Source of the DNA: Streptomyces sp. SM11
GTDB taxonomy: Bacteria; Actinomycetota; Actinomycetes; Streptomycetales; Streptomycetaceae
Direction of reading: 5' to 3'
Assembly (NCBI RefSeq): GCF_002910905.1
Contig: NZ_NEUE01000252.1
Span: 1-64,000 of the forward strand
Length of the DNA: 64,000 nucleotides
The position numbers were made by a program, and so were the translations under genes. Positions 59,045-64,000 of the stretch are shown piece after piece. Numbering within the stretch: the first letter of the stretch is position 1; the number at the start of each line of letters is the position of its first letter. The notes beneath the pieces were generated by a model, which worked only from the letters and a program-made list of their open reading frames with translations, was not told the origin of the DNA and did no database searches.

Positions 59045-59365
59045 TCAGGCGGAACCGCTCAGTTGCAGGCCGACGACGCCGCCGATGACGAGGAGGATGC
59101 CGATCGCCTTGTTCACGTTCAGACGCTGGCCGAAGAACAGAGCGCCGAGGACGGTGATACCGACGCCCGCGACCGAGGTCCACAGGGCGTAGCCGACGCC
59201 GACGTCGAAGGTCAGCAGCGCCTTGCTGAGGAAGAAGGTCGCGGCGGCCCCGCTGGCCAGGGTGATGCCGGTCCACTTGCGGTTCTTGAATCCCTCGGCC
59301 TTTCCGGCGGCGATGGCGACCAAGACCTCGAAGGCGACGGCGATGGCGAGGTAGAGCCAGTGCAT
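59045..59365 (-). CDS. Small multidrug resistance (SMR) transporter
   Basis: 106 residues, the standard SMR size, with four helices. The proton/drug-binding Glu is in A-V-A-F-E-V-L-V-A-I (helix 1), and Y-A-L-W-T-S-V-A-G-V-G is the helix-3 signature. It is the upstream gene of the pair, starting at ATG 59365, and lies downstream of the deaminase on the same strand. The three genes probably form one transcript driven by the deaminase promoter. Confidence 0.93.
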   Translation of the reverse strand: MHWLYLAIAVAFEVLVAIAAGKAEGFKNRKWTGITLASGAAATFFLSKALLTFDVGVGYALWTSVAGVGITVLGALFFGQRLNVNKAIGILLVIGGVVGLQLSGSA

Positions 59366-59417
59366 GGCAAGTCCTTCCGTGTGGTGGAACGAGAGGGAGT
59401 AAGGAGGAATCAGAGCG

Positions 59418-59897
59418 TCATCGCGCGGCTCGGCTCAGGGCGAGGAAGTCCCGGAACGGCCGTTCGGCTTCAGGGAGTTGGAGCGCCGTGACCTTGATGG
59501 GCCAGTCCGCCGGGTCCTCGGCGAAGAGGGTGTACGTGCTCGTGTAGTCGAAGCCGTACCGGGCGGCGGTCCCGCGGTCGGCGGCGTGCGCGATGTGGCC
59601 GATGCCGGCGTACCGCGCTGTCAGGTAGCACAGGGCGCAGGGTTCACCGGAGGCGATCAGGGTGGCCCCCGCCACGGAGCGGATCCCGTGCTTGGCGGTG
59701 GCCTCCCGGAGGGCGACGACCTCGGCGTGGGCGGTCGGGTCGCTGTCCTCGCGGACCCGGTTGAAGCCGGTCCCCAGGATCCGTCCGCCGCCCACGACCA
59801 CGCCGGAGAAGGGGATGCCACCCTGCGCGACGTGCTCACCGCTGAGCCGGATCGCTTCGTGGGCGTAGCCCATAAGTTCGCTTTCGTGTGTACCCAT
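59418..59897 (-). CDS. Zinc-dependent nucleoside/base deaminase
   Basis: ATG 59897 with GGGAGA about ten bases upstream (a frame to 59930 is longer but weaker). 159 residues of the CDA/guanine-deaminase superfamily: zinc site H57-A-E59 in T-A-H-A-E-V-V-A-L and C87/C90 in E-P-C-A-L-C. The loop Y-G-F-D-Y-T-S and acidic C-terminus are typical of guanine/nucleoside deaminase relatives. The reaction is hydrolytic deamination of a purine, pyrimidine or related compound; substrate unresolved. A long inverted repeat resembling MarR sites lies upstream, and SMR transporters follow, so deamination and export may belong to one detoxification function (inferred). Confidence 0.9.
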   Translation of the reverse strand: MGTHESELMGYAHEAIRLSGEHVAQGGIPFSGVVVGGGRILGTGFNRVREDSDPTAHAEVVALREATAKHGIRSVAGATLIASGEPCALCYLTARYAGIGHIAHAADRGTAARYGFDYTSTYTLFAEDPADWPIKVTALQLPEAERPFRDFLALSRAAR

Positions 59898-59939
59898 CAG
59901 CGGTTCGTCTCCCGAGTTACCTCGTACCATTCATTTGCC

Positions 59940-60012
59940 TGCACATGCAAGAAAATGTTTCCCGCAAGGCGCCGCCGAAAGCTTGGCTCGCAGAATTAAT
60001 CTTGCATGTGCA
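59940..60012. promoter_or_regulatory. 13-bp perfect inverted repeat upstream of the deaminase
   Basis: TGCACATGCAAGA (59940-59952) and TCTTGCATGTGCA (60000-60012) are perfect inverted repeats 47 bp apart, in an AT-rich stretch directly upstream of the deaminase gene. Each arm itself contains TTGCAT-like half-sites found in front of the MarR gene at 56860. Probable operators of that MarR protein. Confidence 0.65.
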
Positions 60013-60171
60013 TCTAAAAACTGTCAAGTGTGTGCGGGCACCCGGGCGTCCCGGCAGGGTGGCAGAAGTTGACGGATGACCAGAAGGTTGCACGATCATG
60101 CACTTTAGTGTCAAGCCCGCCTGCCGCCAAGGAGGCGGAGACCGGCGGCGGGAAACCGAGGGGGAAGCCCT

Positions 60172-60189
60172 TGCGGGAGCGCTCCCGCA
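60172..60189 (+). promoter_or_regulatory. 18-bp perfect palindrome, LacI/CebR-like
   Basis: TGCGGGAGCGCTCCCGCA is a perfect palindrome 17-34 bp before the GNAT start. Its core GGGAGCGCTCCC equals the core of the CebR cellobiose-regulator box (TGGGAGCGCTCCCA) of Streptomyces. It could mediate LacI-family control; inferred from similarity. Confidence 0.6.
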
Positions 60190-60205
60190 CCTGAAGGATC
60201 TCCGC

Positions 60206-60823
60206 ATGACTCCTCCCCCGCCCGTGTTGCGCCCGTACCGCCCCGAGGACCGCGAGGCCCTCTTCGACATCTGCGTACGCACCGGGCACGCGGGCGAGGA
60301 CGCTCGCCACCTCTACCCGGACCCCGACCTGCTGCCGAACATCTTCGCGGCGCCCTACGCCGTCCTCGAACCCGGCCTGGCCTTCGTGGTGGAGGACGGC
60401 GGGCGCGCGGTCGGCTACATCCTCGGTACGGCGGACACCGCGTCCTTCGTCGACCGCTACCGCGCCGAATGGCTCCCCGGCCTCGCCGAGTGCCACCCGT
60501 CCCCCGTACGGGAACCGGCCACCCTCGCCGAGGCGATGACCGCCCTGATGCACGACCCGGAGCGCATGCTCCTGCCGGAGCTGGCCGACTATCCGGCCCA
60601 CCTGCACATCGACCTCCTCCCGAGCCACCAGCGGTCGGGCCACGGGCGGCGGCTGATGGAGGCCTTCCTCGGAGCCCTGCGCGAACAGGACGTCAAGGCC
60701 GTCCACTTGAGCATGCTCACCGCCAACACCCGGGCCCGCGCCTTCTACGACCGCGTCGGCTTCCACGAGATCCCGGTTCCGGACCCCGGGCCCGTGACGT
60801 ACCTGGGCCGCTCAACGCAGTAA
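60206..60823 (+). CDS. GNAT-family N-acetyltransferase
   Basis: ATG 60206 with GAAGGA upstream (a frame to 60098 crosses the palindrome and is rejected). 205 residues with the GNAT fold: R-P-Y-R-P-E-D-R-E-A-L-F-D-I-C-V-R-T-G near the N-terminus, F-V-V-E-D-G-G-R-A-V-G-Y-I-L-G, the acetyl-CoA loop Q-R-S-G-H-G-R-R-L-M-E-A and M-L-T-A-N-T-R-A-R-A-F-Y-D-R-V-G-F. Similar to the family related to the acetyltransferase-like domain of O-GlcNAcases. Substrate unknown. The end overlaps the convergent gene by 12 bp. Confidence 0.92.
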   Translation: MTPPPPVLRPYRPEDREALFDICVRTGHAGEDARHLYPDPDLLPNIFAAPYAVLEPGLAFVVEDGGRAVGYILGTADTASFVDRYRAEWLPGLAECHPSPVREPATLAEAMTALMHDPERMLLPELADYPAHLHIDLLPSHQRSGHGRRLMEAFLGALREQDVKAVHLSMLTANTRARAFYDRVGFHEIPVPDPGPVTYLGRSTQ

Positions 60824-61219
60824 CGCGCAAGCCGCGTTGAAAAGGATCAGCGTGTGCACGAACCGTCCGGCGCGCGTAGGCGGGTACCGCCACATCAACG
60901 GCCAGGTATCGCCTCCGAGCGCCGGGACGGGTACGTAACTGATCCGGCCCGTCGCCGCGTTGAAGGTCGTCACCTCACGCGGCCACGGCCGCCCGGCCGT
61001 CGACCCCGCCGGGACGAGGAAGTACACCCCGCGCCGCCCGTTCGACTCGGTGACGACGGGCCCCGGTTCGCCGCCGACCAACTCCTCCATCAGATCGGCC
61101 AGCCGCCGCCCGTCGTCGCCGTCCACACGGACGGCGTCGAATTGCACGCCCGCCTTGCGGAGATGAAATCCGGAGCCCGGAATCCACTCGGCCCTCAGTC
61201 CACCATTAAGTGCGTTCAC
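60812..61219 (-). CDS. Conserved hypothetical protein
   Basis: 135 residues beginning M-N-A-L-N-G-G-L-R-A-E-W-I-P-G-S-G-F-H-L. Regular alternation of strands and helices is seen (Q-F-D-A-V-R-V-D, L-M-E-E-L-V-G-G, R-R-G-V-Y-F-L-V-P, S-Y-V-P-V-P). No family motif is recognised. It overlaps the GNAT 3' end by 12 bp tail-to-tail and is divergent from the XRE regulator at 61376. Confidence 0.7.
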   Translation of the reverse strand: MNALNGGLRAEWIPGSGFHLRKAGVQFDAVRVDGDDGRRLADLMEELVGGEPGPVVTESNGRRGVYFLVPAGSTAGRPWPREVTTFNAATGRISYVPVPALGGDTWPLMWRYPPTRAGRFVHTLILFNAACALLR

Positions 61220-61375
61220 GGGACGATTGTGACCCCGATCACCTAGCGTTCTCCCTACCTGCCGAGGTGCGTCGCACAGCCGTTGACCTGCGCGAACTTC
61301 GCTGTAGTGGAGTTGAGTTCAGCGGCTGGGAGTAGTGACCGGTTGAGTTCGGTTGAGTCGGAAAGAGATCGCGTG

Positions 61376-62212
61376 ATGGCGAGTGCTGAGAACAAGGAAT
61401 CCGCTAGCCCGACGGCGCGCATGGTGGCCGAAGTGGCACGCACGATGCGTGTCCAGCGAGGGTGGACACAGGAACAGGAGGGCCAGGAGCTCGGCTGTTC
61501 GGCGGCGGCGGTGAGCGCCATGGAGACCTGCGCCCAGCCCGCGAGCGACGCGATGCTGGTCGAGCTGGCACGGGTCCTGGGCAACGGGACCGGCATCTTC
61601 ATGACAGCCCGGCGGTACATGCGGATGGAGCGGCTGCCGGAGCAGTTCCAGGACTACGCGCTGCTGGAGCAGGCGGCGCTCAGCCTCCAGCTGTTCGCCT
61701 CGAACGTCATCCACGGGCTCTTCCAGACGGAGGCCTACGCGCGGGCGCTGATCGGTGGCGGATACCCGCCGCTCTCCGACGAGCGCGTGGAAGAGCTGGT
61801 GCAACTGCGGATGGAGCGCACGGCCCTCTTCGGCCGCGACCCGCTCCCGATGATCGAGATCATCATCGACGAGTCCGTCCTGCACCGGGTCATCGGCGGG
61901 GAGGAGGTCATGCGGGAGCAGTTGCTGCATCTCGTGGAGTGCGCGCGCCGCCGCAATGTCACACTGCTGGTGCTGCCCCTGGACGCCGGTAAGTACGGGG
62001 AGTATGACGGTGGTCGCGGCTCGATGAGCCTGCTGGAGACCCCGGCGCACGAGCATCTCGTCTATCTGGAGCCGCAGGACGAGAGCCTGCTGATCAGCGA
62101 CCCCGCAAAGGTGAGCATCTACGCTCAGCGCTATGCGAAGATCCGGTCACAGGCCCTGGGTCCTCGTGAATCGCTGGACCTCATCAAGCGGTTGGCAGGA
62201 GTAGTGGAATGA
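61376..62212 (+). CDS. XRE-family regulator with DUF5753 domain
   Basis: ATG 61376 (a GTG three bases upstream is equivalent; GAAAGAGA lies upstream). 278 residues. HTH at 15-70 (T-M-R-V-Q-R-G-W-T-Q-E-Q-E-G, L-G-C-S-A-A-A-V-S-A-M-E-T-C), then DUF5753 (F-Q-D-Y-A-L-L-E-Q-A-A, I-H-G-L-F-Q-T-E-A-Y-A-R-A-L, V-L-P-L-D-A-G-K-Y-G). It overlaps the start of the DUF397 gene by four bases (ATGA), so the pair is coupled. Same architecture as the pair at 10133-11187; targets unknown. Confidence 0.9.
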   Translation: MASAENKESASPTARMVAEVARTMRVQRGWTQEQEGQELGCSAAAVSAMETCAQPASDAMLVELARVLGNGTGIFMTARRYMRMERLPEQFQDYALLEQAALSLQLFASNVIHGLFQTEAYARALIGGGYPPLSDERVEELVQLRMERTALFGRDPLPMIEIIIDESVLHRVIGGEEVMREQLLHLVECARRRNVTLLVLPLDAGKYGEYDGGRGSMSLLETPAHEHLVYLEPQDESLLISDPAKVSIYAQRYAKIRSQALGPRESLDLIKRLAGVVE

Positions 62213-62445
62213 GCAGCACCCTCCGATGGTTCACGTCGAGCTACAGCAGCGAAAGCGGCGGCGAGTGCATCGAGGTCGCCTTCGACTGGCACAAGTCCTC
62301 GTACAGCAGCGGCAGCGGCGGCGAGTGCATCGAGGTGGCCACCTGCCCCCACGCCGTCCACGTCCGCGACTCCAAGGTCCCCGACGGGCCCGCCTTCGCC
62401 GTCGCCCCCGACGCCTGGTCGGCGTTCCTTGGCTGGACGGGCTGA
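62209..62445 (+). CDS. DUF397 protein with duplicated motif
   Basis: 78 residues coupled to the XRE gene. The classical DUF397 motif is present twice: W-F-T-S-S-Y-S-S-E-S-G-G-E-C-I-E-V-A and then W-H-K-S-S-Y-S-S-G-S-G-G-E-C-I-E-V-A, followed by V-H-V-R-D-S-K and A-W-S-A-F-L at the end. This makes it a one-and-a-half-domain variant, also seen elsewhere in Streptomyces. It probably modulates the XRE regulator. Confidence 0.92.
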   Translation: MSSTLRWFTSSYSSESGGECIEVAFDWHKSSYSSGSGGECIEVATCPHAVHVRDSKVPDGPAFAVAPDAWSAFLGWTG

Positions 62446-62531
62446 TCCGCGCATCGCCATGAGCCACGACCCCGTAGGCCTCCTGGCGTGATCACCACGC
62501 CAGGAGGCCACTCACGGAAGGTACGACTCCG

Positions 62532-62912
62532 TCACTTGGTGAGCTTCACGGTGTTGATCGGCGTGAAGTCGTAGTCGTAGTACGTGCCGGCCCGCTGGCT
62601 CACCGTGCAGTTGGTGCCGTTGGACCCCTTGCACAGGTACGCCTTGGCGCCGCCGGTCTGGTTGTTGAAGAACCGCTTCTTGCCGAACTGGTTGTAGATC
62701 TTGTGGGTCCCGTACTTGTAGAACTTGAGGCTCGGCTTGCCGCCGTTCCAGCTCGCGTTCGGGTACACACAGGCGTAGCCGGACGGGCAGCCGTAGATCG
62801 TGCCCGCCGCCTCCGCCGCGTTGGCCGATCCGCCCAACGTGAGTACGGCGCCGGTGGCGAGCGCGGTGGCCGCCATCGCTGTCCTGGTGATGGTGCTCCG
62901 AATCTGACGCAT
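62532..62912 (-). CDS. Secreted peptidase-inhibitor I36-like protein
   Basis: 126 residues with a signal peptide (M-R-Q-I-R-S-T-I, hydrophobic core, cleavage near A-N-A-A-E). The mature part opens G-C-P-S-G-Y-A-C-V-Y-P-N-A-S-W-N and continues with Y-N-Q-F-G-K-K-R-F-F-N-N-Q-T-G-G and a second Cys pair (Y-L-C-K, N-C-T-V). This matches the crystallin-like inhibitors of metalloproteases (SMPI, family I36). Exported, possibly controlling extracellular proteases; inhibitory activity is inferred. It is divergent from the winged-helix gene (139 bp). Confidence 0.85.
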   Translation of the reverse strand: MRQIRSTITRTAMAATALATGAVLTLGGSANAAEAAGTIYGCPSGYACVYPNASWNGGKPSLKFYKYGTHKIYNQFGKKRFFNNQTGGAKAYLCKGSNGTNCTVSQRAGTYYDYDFTPINTVKLTK

Positions 62913-63051
62913 GCGCGTTTTCCCCCTTCTGGTCGGTCTTGCGGTCGTTCATCGCTCGTTTAGGAGCTGCTCCGATGATGGGGAGGCCAGTGAAGACGGG
63001 TCCAAGAGTTTTCGGCACAGGGAAAACGGATACGTTCATTCCGGGGGATAT

Positions 63052-64000
63052 ATGGCACTCCGTATCCATTTCACGCCAGACGACCTGACGCGCATCACGG
63101 TGGCCCCGAGCCCTGACCCCATGTGGGAACTGGTCAACAGCCTGCATGTGCTGCAAGCCCGGCAGACCGCCTCCGCCTACGCGCCGTGGCTGCGGCACGT
63201 ACGGGAGCGGCTCGCCAGGAGCGACCTCAGAGGTCCGATCCGGCTCCTCACCACACTGGTTCCGGCCCGGGGGAACTTCCCGGACTTCCTCACCCCTCCG
63301 TCCCACAGGGGCGGGATGGAGGGCTCCCGTGACCTCATGCTGGCCACACCCGTGGACCGCCTCCGTGCCGAGCTCGCCGCATGCTGCCGGCAGCCCACGC
63401 CGTCCGCATGGCTCCGGCAGCTCGCGGACGGCGACCGCACGGCCCGGCAGGAGCTGGACGGCGCCGTCGTCACGTACTTCCGTGAACTCCTGGCCCCACA
63501 CATACACCTCATCGACGATGTGGTGCACACCGACCGCGCGCACCACAGCCGGACCGTGCTGGAAGGGGGAGCCGAACGGTTGCTGAGCACTCTGTCGCCC
63601 TCGATCCGCTGGGAACCGCCGACGCTGGTCGCCGACTATCCGCGAAGCGGCGACCTCCACCTGCGCGGGCGCGGTATCTCCCTCGTCCCGTCCTTCTTCT
63701 GCACGGGGCGCCCCGTCACCCTCATCGACCCCGACCTCCCGCCGGTCCTGGTCTACCCGGCGAGCCGCCCCTCCGGCTGCGCGGACACGCTCGACGGCCT
63801 GGCCGAACTGCTGGGGCGGACCCGGGCCATGGCGTTGCACGCGCTGGCCTCACCGTGCTCGACGGGCGAACTGGCCCTGCGGATCGGTGTGTCGATCGGG
63901 ACCGCGAGCAAGCACGCGTCGGTGCTGCGCAACACGCGGCTCATCACCAGTACGCGCAGGGGCAGCGAAGTGGTGCACGCCCTGACCCCGCTCGGGTGCG
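63052..64000 (+). CDS. Winged-helix (ArsR-like) transcriptional regulator, 3'-partial
   Basis: ATG 63052 (GGGGG upstream) starts a frame open to the window end, at least 316 codons. It begins M-A-L-R-I-H-F-T-P-D-D-L-T-R-I-T-V, with the substrate-domain-like region P-M-W-E-L-V-N-S-L-H-V-L-Q, which is characteristic of DUF5937-type regulators in Streptomyces. The C-terminal part contains a winged HTH (T-G-E-L-A-L-R-I-G-V-S-I-G-T-A-S-K-H-A-S-V-L-R and the wing S-T-R-R-G-S-E-V). Probably near its end at the window edge. Divergent from the secreted I36 gene, which it may regulate. Confidence 0.85.
   Translation, partial: MALRIHFTPDDLTRITVAPSPDPMWELVNSLHVLQARQTASAYAPWLRHVRERLARSDLRGPIRLLTTLVPARGNFPDFLTPPSHRGGMEGSRDLMLATPVDRLRAELAACCRQPTPSAWLRQLADGDRTARQELDGAVVTYFRELLAPHIHLIDDVVHTDRAHHSRTVLEGGAERLLSTLSPSIRWEPPTLVADYPRSGDLHLRGRGISLVPSFFCTGRPVTLIDPDLPPVLVYPASRPSGCADTLDGLAELLGRTRAMALHALASPCSTGELALRIGVSIGTASKHASVLRNTRLITSTRRGSEVVHALTPLGC

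Noticed and set aside
58922-59417. Guanidine riboswitch ahead of the SMR genes
   Set aside because: No ykkC-like conserved ACG-rich loops seen; the spacers contain simple tandem repeats.

Overview
The window is high-GC actinobacterial DNA and reads as a Streptomyces chromosome. Signs of this are GTG starts, translationally coupled ATGA/GTGA overlaps, paired XRE(DUF5753)/DUF397 genes, RsbW-like ATPases, a melC tyrosinase operon, a gamma-butyrolactone-receptor-like TetR protein, and a core block of lysC-asd with recR and a YbaB gene. No rRNA, tRNA or CRISPR array was found.

Left part, about 1-18.6 kb: an accessory and partly decayed region. It opens with an ISAzo13-type transposase cut by the window edge, abutting a truncated and frameshifted IS701 transposase. 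A CGNR-type regulator with a clear palindromic operator follows, then a frameshifted monooxygenase-like gene, an AlkC-like DNA glycosylase, membrane proteins, a secreted three-repeat protein, a DUF89/ARMT1 protein and an ATPase/XRE/DUF397 cassette. Next comes a defence island: an EACC1 gene, a caspase-like protease fused to an Upf1-type helicase (two frameshifts), and the remains of a type II Wadjet operon. In that operon jetA is frameshifted, jetB keeps only its N-terminus, jetC is absent and jetD keeps only its C-terminal Toprim part.

Middle, about 18.9-31.9 kb: the melC1-melC2 tyrosinase operon, a two-component system with an unusual two-module kinase, a secreted lipase and a secreted SGNH esterase. 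The esterase stop codon lies in a 13-copy 9-bp repeat followed by a strong terminator. Then come a SnoaL-like gene, a methyltransferase relic, an S9 peptidase, a SURF1 protein, and a SigE-type sigma factor coupled to a membrane protein.

About 32.2-45.3 kb: asd and lysC on one side and DUF5063-recR-ybaB on the other flank an accessory insert. The insert holds a Uma2-type nuclease gene, an HTH gene, a five-gene graspetide cluster and its divergent XRE-TPR regulator, and a fused Vsr/antitoxin relic. The graspetide cluster comprises the RiPP precursor tgmA, ATP-grasp ligase tgmB, isoaspartyl-type methyltransferase tgmC, an unknown gene and an anti-sigma-like ATPase. By homology it would make an ester/amide-crosslinked, probably aspartimide-bearing peptide.

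Right part, about 45-64 kb: a GntR/aminotransferase pair, a DJ-1/MarR pair with twin operators, a TetR/membrane pair with its own operator, a Ser/Thr kinase, and two neighbouring probable pseudoenzymes (aldo/keto reductase-like and serine-hydrolase-like). A regulatory block follows: an IS701-derived gene, a MarR and a gamma-butyrolactone-receptor-like protein. Convergent to it lie paired SMR transporters and a deaminase. The window ends with a GNAT gene behind a CebR-like palindrome, another XRE/DUF397 pair, a secreted I36-type inhibitor and a partial winged-helix regulator. Several short motifs resembling MarR sites recur upstream of the MarR gene, the deaminase and the membrane gene at 4.4 kb.
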